The translations under genes were made by a program, and so were the position numbers. From contig JAHFOU010000155.1 in assembly GCA_023261525.1 (NCBI GenBank), positions 1 through 5,554 of the forward strand: 5,554 nt of DNA. Direction: 5' to 3'. Shown here piece by piece: positions 1-5,554 of the stretch; position 1 is the first letter of the stretch; the number at the start of each line of letters is the position of its first letter. Below the pieces are notes generated by a model that was not told the DNA's origin, did not search any database, and worked only from the letters and a program-made list of their open reading frames with translations. Source of the stretch: Planctomycetota bacterium (GTDB lineage: Bacteria; Planctomycetota; SBBH01; JAHFOU01).

Positions 1-1
1 C

Positions 2-358
2 CATGCCTGCGGGAAGGGTAGGACGGGCGAGGCTCCGGTAGATAGGTTCGAGAAGATCAAGACAATGAATCAACACATACCAACAAAGAGGGCTCGTAGC
101 AAAGGAGTCGAACATGAGCGACAAGAACCCATCGTCCAATCCGCCAACGTCCCAGAAGGAGCCATCGTCACAGGAATCGCCTGCGCCTGCGGTTGCGGAG
201 TCTCCATCCCAATCAAGCCCCACTACGCCACCCCAGCCTGCCGCAAGCGCGTCTCCCGCGCCAGCAGCAAAGGACGCGACGAGGATCAAGCGGAGCAGGA
301 TTCCAAAGACCTACGGGAGGCCGAATCCGCCCACGGCTCACCTGCACCCCAATCCTGA
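2..358 (+). CDS. Partial ORF with zinc-finger-like Cys motif, overlapping terS
   Basis: This reading frame is open from the left edge to the TGA at 356-358, so its true start is probably upstream. The first internal ATG is at 65 and has only a weak Shine-Dalgarno. About 118 residues are visible. Residues 2-6 read ACGKG. From about 180 the frame encodes a Cys cluster, CACGCG, followed after about 15 residues by PACRKRVSR. This resembles small zinc-binding motifs in which a Cys pair is followed by a Cys-Arg and basic stretch, but the usual Tyr-Cys position reads Tyr-Ala, so the ligand set may be incomplete. Codons at 180-300 end mostly in C or G, like the neighbouring genes, and this supports real coding. 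The last 245 bases overlap the small terminase in another frame. No function is recognised; DNA or RNA binding is only a guess. It could instead be a chance open frame. Confidence 0.45.
   Translation, partial: HACGKGRTGEAPVDRFEKIKTMNQHIPTKRARSKGVEHERQEPIVQSANVPEGAIVTGIACACGCGVSIPIKPHYATPACRKRVSRASSKGRDEDQAEQDSKDLREAESAHGSPAPQS
101..107 (+). promoter_or_regulatory. Shine-Dalgarno deciding the terS start
   Basis: AAAGGAG lies six bases before the ATG at 114. It is the main reason for placing the small terminase start there, although the first 60 or so residues it adds are low-complexity and overlap another open frame. Confidence 0.75.
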
Positions 359-809
359 GTTCGGGTCCCCGGAGTTCGTCAACAACAAGATCGCCCTGGG
401 TAGGGAGTATGACGTCAAGGTGCCTGATCTGGCCCTCCTCTACCTGAAGCACGGGTCCATGAAGGCTGCTTGCAGGGAGATGTGGCCGGAGGACACGGAG
501 GAGAGGAACACCGCCAGGGCGGCGAACATCCCCAAGACCAGGAGATTCGAGAAAGCCTTGCTGGAGGTGCGAAAGGCCTTTGAGACCACCACAGAGTTGT
601 CCGTCCATTGGGTGCTCATGAAGCTCAAGCACGAGGCCATGCACGCCAAATCCTCAACCGCCAGGACCCGGGCTGCGGTGGAGATCGGGAAGCACCTGGG
701 CATGTTCATTGAGAGGAAGGAGATCCGGTCCTTGAAGGTGGACCTCTCCAGGATGCCCACCCACGAACTCATGGCGATCTTCAAGAAGAAGCTCAAGGTG
801 CTGAAGTGA
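114..809 (+). CDS. terS: Terminase small subunit (putative)
   Basis: This is probably the DNA-recognition subunit of the packaging motor, which binds phage DNA and hands it to the large terminase encoded immediately downstream. The protein has 231 residues. Residues 1-55 are rich in Pro, Ser and Ala and likely disordered, then residues 57-65 are basic. Residues 104-160 look helical and include a possible helix-turn-helix (GSMKAACREMW, 114-124). Residues 182-205 (TARTRAAVEIGKHLGMFIER, continuing KEIR) match the pattern near the C-terminus of many small terminases, where an Ala/Arg helix leads into a Gly-Lys-His-Leu-Gly turn. The C-terminus is Lys-rich. The ATG at 114 has a strong Shine-Dalgarno. 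The stop TGA (807-809) shares a base with the large terminase ATG. Arg codons are mostly AGG (11 of 16). The assignment rests on position and the C-terminal pattern; the N-terminal extension is less certain because a second open frame overlaps it. Confidence 0.78.
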   Translation: MSDKNPSSNPPTSQKEPSSQESPAPAVAESPSQSSPTTPPQPAASASPAPAAKDATRIKRSRIPKTYGRPNPPTAHLHPNPEFGSPEFVNNKIALGREYDVKVPDLALLYLKHGSMKAACREMWPEDTEERNTARAANIPKTRRFEKALLEVRKAFETTTELSVHWVLMKLKHEAMHAKSSTARTRAAVEIGKHLGMFIERKEIRSLKVDLSRMPTHELMAIFKKKLKVLK

Positions 810-2287
810 TGCCTGAAATGACCCCGGACGAGGTGGCAGAGGAACTCCTTGCCAGGGCTGAGGAGGAGGCTGAGGGCTACGACCCGAACGCCCCGATGCT
901 GCCCTTCCACAAGGACGCCCTCTCCATCAGGGAGAGGTGGGTGCTGGGGGGCAACCGCTCCGGGAAGACCTTTGCCGGGGCTCAGGAAGCCGCCTGGTGG
1001 GCCACCGGGAGGCATCCCTACGTGCAGGTGCCGCACCCGAACCACGGGCTGATCGCCAGTCTGGACTTCAACACCTCAAGGGCCATCACGGAGAGCCTGA
1101 TGAACCGGCTCATCCCGGAGAGGATGGTCAAGAGGAAGGTCCGCCAGAACAACAACACCATCCAGATCAACCTCTTTGATGGTTCTACAATCGACTTCAA
1201 GGCCTGCGAGCAGGGGTGGGAGAAGTTCCAGGGGGGTGGCTACGATTGGGCCTGGATCGACGAGGAGCCGCCCGACGAGCGGATCTACTCCGAGATCAAG
1301 ATGCGCGTGAGGGCAGGTAGGACGCTCAACATCTGGGGCACCATGACCCCGCTGAACGGCTACGACTGGCACTACCACCGGGTCTTCCGCAGGCAGGGCA
1401 AGCACCTCAAGGTCTACGCCGCCTCCATGATGGACAACAAGCACCTCCTGGTGGAGGAGCTGGAGCGGATCAGGAGCGAGATCCCGGAGAGGGAGTATCA
1501 GTCCCGCGTCTTCGGGCTCTACGCAGACTTCACCGGGCTCCCCTGGTTCTCCAGGGAGGCGCTCCAATACTACGAGTCCGTCGCCAGGGACCCCATCGAG
1601 GGCAGGATCAGGATGGATGGGGACAAGCCCAGGTTCGAGCGAGATTTGGGTGGGGAGCTAAAGATGTGGCAACCTCCATCGCTCGACGGCTCCTACGTGA
1701 TCGGGGCGGACGTGGCCTCTGAGAGGGGGCCGAACAAGTCGGTTGCCGCCGTCTGGGATCGGGACCGGCACGAGAAGGTGGCCATGTGGTATGGGAACGT
1801 CGCGCCCGTCCGCTTCGGCCAGATCCTGGACGAGCTGGGGAAGTTCTATAACCTGGCCCTCCTTATCCCGGAGGCCAACAACCACGGGATCTCGGTGGTG
1901 GATGAACTCCGAAGGCTGGGCTACCCGGTGATCTACAGGACCCGCACATTTGGGCGTGAGGAGGAGGTGGATTCCGACCGGCTGGGGTGGTTAACAAACG
2001 TGGCCAGCCGTCCGCTTATGCTAAACAGCCTGGCCAACGTCATCCACAAGCGCTCCGTCAAGCTCTGGTGCAGGATCTCCCTTGACCAGTACCGCACCTT
2101 CATCGTGGACGCGGACGGGAAGCCCGCGGCCAAGCAGGGGTGCGACGACGACACGGTAATGGCTGACGCGATTGCCCTCCAGGGGTTTAGGGTTATCGCC
2201 TCCTCAGCCGATGAGAGTGGTGAGAAGATCAAGCACCGCCGCCGCGTCTACGATCCCCTGACAGGGAGGCTTCTGAGTGTCGGATAG
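809..2287 (+). CDS. terL: Terminase large subunit (packaging ATPase and nuclease)
   Basis: This is the motor that powers DNA translocation into the procapsid and cuts the concatemer, docking on the portal. Numbering from the GTG one codon upstream (806), the ATPase half shows Walker A GGNRSGKT (48-55), Walker B with acidic residues in WAWIDEEP (148-155, Asp152 and Glu153) and a coupling motif GTMTP (178-182). The C-terminal RNase H-like nuclease shows its acidic residues in IGADVAS (Asp302), LLIPEANNHG (Glu356) and the Asp cluster CDDDTVMAD (Asp447-449, Asp454). The length of about 492 residues is normal for the family, and no key residue is missing. I prefer the ATG at 809, which overlaps the terS stop (TGATG) and has AAGGTG eight bases upstream; GTG 806 adds one residue. 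The 3' end overlaps the likely portal GTG by 11 bases. AGG supplies 23 of 46 Arg codons. Confidence 0.97.
   Translation: MPEMTPDEVAEELLARAEEEAEGYDPNAPMLPFHKDALSIRERWVLGGNRSGKTFAGAQEAAWWATGRHPYVQVPHPNHGLIASLDFNTSRAITESLMNRLIPERMVKRKVRQNNNTIQINLFDGSTIDFKACEQGWEKFQGGGYDWAWIDEEPPDERIYSEIKMRVRAGRTLNIWGTMTPLNGYDWHYHRVFRRQGKHLKVYAASMMDNKHLLVEELERIRSEIPEREYQSRVFGLYADFTGLPWFSREALQYYESVARDPIEGRIRMDGDKPRFERDLGGELKMWQPPSLDGSYVIGADVASERGPNKSVAAVWDRDRHEKVAMWYGNVAPVRFGQILDELGKFYNLALLIPEANNHGISVVDELRRLGYPVIYRTRTFGREEEVDSDRLGWLTNVASRPLMLNSLANVIHKRSVKLWCRISLDQYRTFIVDADGKPAAKQGCDDDTVMADAIALQGFRVIASSADESGEKIKHRRRVYDPLTGRLLSVG
2263..2269 (+). promoter_or_regulatory. Shine-Dalgarno for the portal N-terminus (GTG 2277)
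   Basis: AGGGAGG sits seven bases before the GTG at 2277, inside the end of terL. By contrast, the ATG at 2386 that opens the in-frame portal body has no Shine-Dalgarno at a usable distance; the nearest GGGAGGAG (2348-2355) is 30 bases away. This points to 2277 as the real portal initiation site. Confidence 0.7.
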
Positions 2288-2346
2288 TCCATCAGACGCC
2301 GAGAAGGCTGCTCTCAAGCTCGTCCTGGACGAGTTCACCCGCTACT
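2277..2346 (+). other. Probable displaced N-terminus of the portal, in a different frame
   Basis: From GTG 2277 this frame encodes a plausible protein start, MSDSPSDAEKAALKLVLDEF and then TRY (23 residues), overlapping the terL stop. After about 2345 the frame turns into Pro/His/Arg-rich nonsense and stops at 2615. The +1 frame instead continues with WEERWTRYDKLYH from the TGG at 2347 and runs straight into the portal body. Skipping one base around 2338-2346 gives a smooth, helical 661-residue portal. The cause could be an indel in a real mutant, a sequencing or assembly error, or recoding. I see no classical slippery site or in-frame stop that would favour programmed shifting. Confidence 0.6.
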
Positions 2347-2385
2347 TGGGAGGAGCGCTGGACCCGCTACGACAAGCTCTACCAC

Positions 2386-4263
2386 ATGTTCATGGACTCG
2401 GCCAAGGTCGTGCCCGGGCGTGCGAACCTGGTCACGGTGGACGCCTTCGAGACCGTGGAGACCATCCTCCCGAGGATCGTGGGCAACCGCTCCCGCTTCT
2501 CCCTCGCTGCCACGCGCGAGGACCTGATCCGCAACGCCGAGGTGATGACCGACCTCTGCGACTACCAGCAGGAGAGGATGCAGAGCGAGATGAAGGCCCA
2601 GGACATGGGCCGTGAGATCCTGAAATTCGGCAAGGGACTCACCATGCTCGGCTGGAAGCACGCCGTCAAGACCATGAAGTCCGAGGAGGTGGTCAAGCGT
2701 CCACAGGAAAACCCCGATGGCACCGTGACCGGGGACTTCAAGAAGGAAACCGTCACAGAGGACGTGATCTACGACGACCCCTGGGAGGAGTTCCTCTCCA
2801 TTTGGCAGGTCTACACCGACCCCTACATCCAGAACACCGAGGACCAGCACTCCTTCATCACCGTTCGCGTGAAGCGGAAGTCCTGGGTGGTGGAAAAGAT
2901 CGGAGAGAAGGTGTTTTCCGCTGACAAGACCAGGCTGGACGCTGGAAACGCCGCCAACGACGAGGCCAACAAGGGGATGAAGGACAAGATCGAGTCCGCT
3001 GGGCTGCGTTTCACCTTCGAGGACGACGCGGACGACCCTTTCGGCCTGGTTTTCGAGCGGTGGTCGAAGGATCGGGTCATCACCACTTGGAATAACACGG
3101 TCCAGCTCAGGGACAAGTCCAATCCCTTCCGTCACGCGCAGGTTCCCCTCCTGGATTCCGACTTCGTGCGCGTCCCTGGCTGTTGGTACGGCAAGGGCGT
3201 GATCGAGTGCATGGAATCCCACATCCAGGAGCTGACCAGCCACCGGAACAACATGATGGACGACTCGAACGCGCGTGCGCACCACATGTGGAAGCGCCGC
3301 CGCGGGTCCAAGATCGACGAGCAGCAGCTCCTGAGCCGCCCGGATGGGATCATCGACGTAAACCAGATGTCCGACATCGAGCCCCTCCAGCGGAGCCCGG
3401 CAGACCCTGCCTCTGTCCAGCTGGTGCAGATGCTCCAGGGGGATCTCAAGCGGGCGAGCGGGCAGAACGAGTTCACGGGTGGGCAGATGCCCACCAAGCG
3501 CATGACCCAGGGCGAGGTCTCCACTGTGATGGAGAGCGTAGCGTCCCGCCTCGACATGGCCCTCTCCACCTTCGAGACCATGTATGTCAAGCGCAAGGGA
3601 TTGCTGATGTACAAGATGAACCAGCAGTTCCTGATCGGGGAAAAGACCTACCGCGTCACCGGGAAGATGGCAGACATCAAGACGGTGTCCGCAAACGAGA
3701 TCCAGGGCGACTTCGACGTGCGCCCCATCGCGGGTGCGTCCAAGGCCGTGAACCGCGGCATCCGGCGCAAGGAGATGCTGGAGTTCATGCAGATCAATTC
3801 CGGGAAGCCCTGGTTCAACGAGGCGCTTTTCGCTGCTGACCTCCTCAAGGACACCTACGACTTCGCGGACGGCGACAAGTACATCAACGCCGCCATGCGC
3901 CCGAGGCAGTCCGCTGAGGAGTCCAAGCTTGGTGCGAGCGCGGAGAACCTCACCTTCCTCAGGGCTGGCTTTATCGGCGACCCCCTGATGGAGGAAGACC
4001 ACGCGATCCACAACCTTGAGCACGAGAAGGTGGTGTCGAACCCGCTCTATGCCCGCCTCCCCCAGAACATCCAGCAGAAGCTCATCCTCCACGTGATGAA
4101 GCACGACGACTTCCTCAAGAAGGAGTCCCCGGGGCAACCTCCAGCGGGTAGCACCCCTCTCCCCAACGGAGGCCCTGGGGCTCCGAACCCCGGCCTGGCC
4201 GACGCGCTCGGGGGTGGTGGAGCGCCTGAAGCGCCCAATCCCATGATGGAGGCACTCGCTTGA
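2386..4263 (+). CDS. Portal protein (main open frame)
   Basis: The portal forms the dodecameric ring at one capsid vertex through which DNA enters and leaves, and it is the docking site for the large terminase. From ATG 2386 it has 625 residues. Portal-like features, in order, are VPGRANLVTVDAFETVETIL (9-28, the early strand-helix where many podoviral portals have their VP motif), a long helix at 48-90, DDPWEEF and VYTDPYI (130-148, typical of the wing region before the stem), CWYGKGVIECMESHIQELTS and HRNNMMDDSN (266-295, the Gly-x-Gly then Gln/Asn-rich helix of the portal core), GEVSTVMESVASR (376-388) and a His-containing helix (537-580). The tail at 581-625 is Pro/Gly-rich and likely disordered. 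The true start is probably GTG 2277 through a frame change, giving about 661 residues. TGA 4261-4263 overlaps the next start. Only 6 of 38 Arg codons are AGG, unlike terL. The P22-like or podoviral portal class is my best guess. Confidence 0.9.
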   Translation: MFMDSAKVVPGRANLVTVDAFETVETILPRIVGNRSRFSLAATREDLIRNAEVMTDLCDYQQERMQSEMKAQDMGREILKFGKGLTMLGWKHAVKTMKSEEVVKRPQENPDGTVTGDFKKETVTEDVIYDDPWEEFLSIWQVYTDPYIQNTEDQHSFITVRVKRKSWVVEKIGEKVFSADKTRLDAGNAANDEANKGMKDKIESAGLRFTFEDDADDPFGLVFERWSKDRVITTWNNTVQLRDKSNPFRHAQVPLLDSDFVRVPGCWYGKGVIECMESHIQELTSHRNNMMDDSNARAHHMWKRRRGSKIDEQQLLSRPDGIIDVNQMSDIEPLQRSPADPASVQLVQMLQGDLKRASGQNEFTGGQMPTKRMTQGEVSTVMESVASRLDMALSTFETMYVKRKGLLMYKMNQQFLIGEKTYRVTGKMADIKTVSANEIQGDFDVRPIAGASKAVNRGIRRKEMLEFMQINSGKPWFNEALFAADLLKDTYDFADGDKYINAAMRPRQSAEESKLGASAENLTFLRAGFIGDPLMEEDHAIHNLEHEKVVSNPLYARLPQNIQQKLILHVMKHDDFLKKESPGQPPAGSTPLPNGGPGAPNPGLADALGGGGAPEAPNPMMEALA

Positions 4264-4559
4264 GCGAAACCAGGGAAAAGCCGGAAGATAGGCTCAATAG
4301 GGCCATCGAGGTCAGGAAGATGCTCGTCTCTCCGGGCGGGGCTGTCCTCCTGGAATACCTCAAGGACCGCATGGAGACCATCCAGGCGACCATCTTCTCG
4401 GATTCCTGCCGCCAGCAGAGGGCCTACGAGGTCTTCGCCGGGCGCGGGAACGAGGTGAAGGACATGCTGTTCTACCTGACCGAGGCCATCCCCGAGGACG
4501 GGGAGCGCGCCGCCAAGGAGCTGAAGGCAACCGAGGAGAAAGGAGCCGCCCATGTCTAA
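4260..4559 (+). CDS. Hypothetical small phage protein between portal and scaffold
   Basis: This 99-residue protein is of unknown function. It starts with TTG at 4260, overlapping the portal TGA (4261-4263). GGAGG at 4248-4252 is seven bases upstream, so the rare start is well supported and likely coupled to portal termination. The sequence is charged and helical throughout: RLNRAIEVRKML (11-22), a helix around LLEYLKDRMETIQATIF (30-46), then CRQQRAYEVFAGRGNEVKDML (50-70) and an acidic/basic C-terminus. There is one Cys, no signal peptide and no membrane segment. Position and size suggest a minor head protein or a morphogenesis helper, but I do not recognise a family. AGG supplies 5 of 9 Arg codons, closer to terL than to the portal. 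It ends in an 8-base overlap with the next gene. Confidence 0.8.
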   Translation: MSETREKPEDRLNRAIEVRKMLVSPGGAVLLEYLKDRMETIQATIFSDSCRQQRAYEVFAGRGNEVKDMLFYLTEAIPEDGERAAKELKATEEKGAAHV

Positions 4560-5007
4560 GAAGCCGCCCCCCATGATGGGTCAGATGGACGACGAGGAGA
4601 TGTCCACGCCCATGGAGATGAAGGCCAACTCCCCCAAGAAGGAGGAGTCCCCCATGGACGACTTCCAGAAGGCGGACTCAGAGCCTGAGACCCAGCTTCT
4701 TTCCCTGTCGCCCGACTTCGTGAAGGGCCAGAAGGAGATGAAAGCCGGGATGCCTGTATCCGTGGTCGTCCAGGGCAACGTGACCGACATGCGTGACGAT
4801 GGCTCCGTGGTCATCGAGGTCAAGCGCATGGACCGCGTTGGGGGCAATCCTCCCCCGCTCGGAAGCGGAGAGAGGTTTGAGGACCTCAAAACGAAGCTGA
4901 GCGGCAAGAAGGGCGTCACGGACCCGGCTGCCCTGGCCGCGAGCATCGGACGCAAGAAGTACGGCTCTGCTCGCTTCCAAGCCCTGTCGCAGGGCGGCAA
5001 GGATTAA
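4552..5007 (+). CDS. Hypothetical phage head-module protein with Met-rich N-terminus
   Basis: This 151-residue protein has three visible parts. Residues 1-45 are Met-, Lys-, Glu- and Pro-rich (eight Met in the first 35 residues) and surely disordered. Residues 66-93 alternate as beta strands (MPVSVVVQGNVTDM, DGSVVIEVKRM), like a small beta barrel or hairpin. Residues 104-147 carry GSGERFEDLKTKLS and DPAALAASIGRKKYG, a short helical motif that I associate with small uncharacterised phage proteins near head genes (recollection, not a search). ATG 4552 has AAAGGAG at 4539-4545, six bases upstream, inside the preceding gene, which it overlaps by eight bases. No membrane segment or signal peptide is seen. 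A capsid-assembly or accessory role is inferred only from position. Confidence 0.85.
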   Translation: MSKKPPPMMGQMDDEEMSTPMEMKANSPKKEESPMDDFQKADSEPETQLLSLSPDFVKGQKEMKAGMPVSVVVQGNVTDMRDDGSVVIEVKRMDRVGGNPPPLGSGERFEDLKTKLSGKKGVTDPAALAASIGRKKYGSARFQALSQGGKD

Positions 5008-5071
5008 GGGCTTGCATTCGTTGGGATGATACAAGTTTTGAGTTAAACCCATTTTCTGAAAGGAGGAACTG
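5008..5071 (+). promoter_or_regulatory. AT-richer leader before the scaffold gene
   Basis: This is the only true intergenic gap after terS. Of its 64 bases 27 are G or C (about 42%), clearly lower than the flanking genes. It ends with GAAAGGAGG (5058-5066), five bases before ATG 5072 and the strongest Shine-Dalgarno in the window. TGATACAAG (5027-5035) resembles an extended -10 element, but no matching -35 is seen at the usual spacing, so a promoter is only a possibility. I found no stem-loop with a T-run that would serve as a terminator. Confidence 0.4.
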
Positions 5072-5554
5072 ATGCCAGATCCGAAGACCGGGAACCCCGA
5101 TACCGCGGGAACCGCTGGCGCTGCCGGAAACGGGAACGGCGCTGGGGCCGCTGGTGGGGCCGGTTCTGGAACTGTGCCTACCGAACTCGGCAACCTTGTC
5201 GGCGAAGGCAAGCGCTTCAAAGACATGGCCGAGTACAGCAAGGCGTGGTCCGAATCGGAGAAGCTGATCTCGAAGCAGGGTGGTGAACTGTCCGCTCTCA
5301 AGGAGCGTCTCTCCTCGATGGAGACGATGCTCGCCAATGGGGGTGGTCAGGCTGATGACGATGATCCCGCAGGCGCTGGAGGTGGAGAGGCGTTCCCTAC
5401 CGATAGGGACGGCCTCCTGAAGGCCTTTTCCAAGGACCCTCAGGCCGTGATCCTCAAGATCGCGGAGAAGCTTGCCCAGCCCGCTGCCAAGTCCACCGAA
5501 CAGTTGCAGGCTCAACTCCAGCAACTCCAGGTTCGGGAGGAAGTGAGGGAGGCC
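5072..5554 (+). CDS. Capsid scaffold-like protein (3' truncated by window)
   Basis: An open frame from ATG 5072 to the right edge gives 161 residues without a stop. Residues 11-34 are Gly/Ala/Asn/Thr-rich and flexible. Residues 44-88 (starting GEGKRFKDMAEYSKAW, then SESEKLISKQGGELSALKER) form a charged amphipathic helix of the kind seen in phage scaffolding proteins. Residues 89-106 are a Gly/Asp linker with DDDD. Residues 110-135 are a second helical part, and from about 140 a Gln/Leu/Glu-rich stretch (EQLQAQLQQLQVREEVREA) looks coiled-coil. This low-complexity, helical, charged make-up plus the place after the portal and before an expected capsid gene fits a scaffolding protein that shapes the procapsid and is then removed. 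No sequence signature proves it, and a minor structural protein is an alternative. The strong Shine-Dalgarno suits high expression. Confidence 0.75.
   Translation, partial: MPDPKTGNPDTAGTAGAAGNGNGAGAAGGAGSGTVPTELGNLVGEGKRFKDMAEYSKAWSESEKLISKQGGELSALKERLSSMETMLANGGGQADDDDPAGAGGGEAFPTDRDGLLKAFSKDPQAVILKIAEKLAQPAAKSTEQLQAQLQQLQVREEVREA

Noticed and set aside
3..41. ATG at position 3 as a possible small gene
   Set aside because: It stops after 12 codons at 39-41 and has no visible ribosome-binding site within the window.
1076..1567. Antisense open frame inside the large terminase
   Set aside because: It lies within the conserved ATPase region and is explained by the sense codon bias; its product is Pro/Leu/Val-rich with no motif.
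3183..3839. Second + strand open frame of 218 codons inside the portal
   Set aside because: It is Arg/His/Pro/Gly-rich out-of-frame reading of the portal, with no Shine-Dalgarno-supported start and no domain.
2335..4137. A 600-codon open frame on the minus strand across the portal gene
   Set aside because: It mirrors the portal codons, giving a Leu/Val/His/Gly-rich product with no recognisable domain. The strong GC bias at third positions of the sense gene removes antisense stops, and the sense frame has clear portal motifs.
4240..4579. CCCATGATGG occurs at 4240-4249 and 4570-4579
   Set aside because: A 10-base match in Met/Pro-coding sequence is expected by chance here; the flanks do not match, so it is not a repeat element.
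5011..5055. Possible rho-independent terminator in the gap before the scaffold gene
   Set aside because: Only a weak TGGG/CCCA pairing with a loop of about 20 bases is present, and no GC-rich stem followed by a T-run.

Overview
The window is a high-GC stretch of the head-morphogenesis module of a tailed double-stranded DNA bacteriophage or prophage, with every supported gene on the + strand. The order is: partial Cys-motif ORF, small terminase, large terminase, portal, two small uncharacterised proteins, and a partial scaffold-like protein cut by the right edge. A major capsid gene would be expected next, beyond the window. Purine-rich Shine-Dalgarno sequences precede most starts, as in a bacterial host. 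The host cannot be named from this sequence, and I see no integrase, tRNA, CRISPR array, insertion sequence or defence gene.

Region by region: 1-358 is an open frame running in from the left edge with a Cys-rich, zinc-finger-like motif. It overlaps, in another frame, the Pro/Ser/Ala-rich N-terminus of the small terminase (114-809). The large terminase (809-2287) has intact ATPase and nuclease motifs. The portal follows, but its best-supported start (GTG 2277 with a good Shine-Dalgarno) lies in a different frame from the main portal body (open through 2386-4263), so a +1 frame change near 2338-2347 is needed to join them. Two small ORFs, 4260-4559 (TTG start) and 4552-5007, follow with short overlaps. 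After a 64-base AT-richer gap, the scaffold-like ORF starts at 5072 behind the strongest ribosome-binding site of the window.

How they work together: the small terminase recognises phage DNA, the large terminase cuts it and drives it through the portal ring into the procapsid, and the scaffold shapes that procapsid around the portal. From the small terminase to the second small protein, consecutive genes overlap by 1 to 11 bases, which suggests one transcript with translational coupling. The scaffold candidate breaks this chain and has its own strong initiation site, which suits a protein needed in many copies.

I do not see a wholly new system. The observations most worth checking are the split portal reading frame, the two overlapping frames at the left end, and the shift in arginine codon use between the terminase genes and the portal gene.
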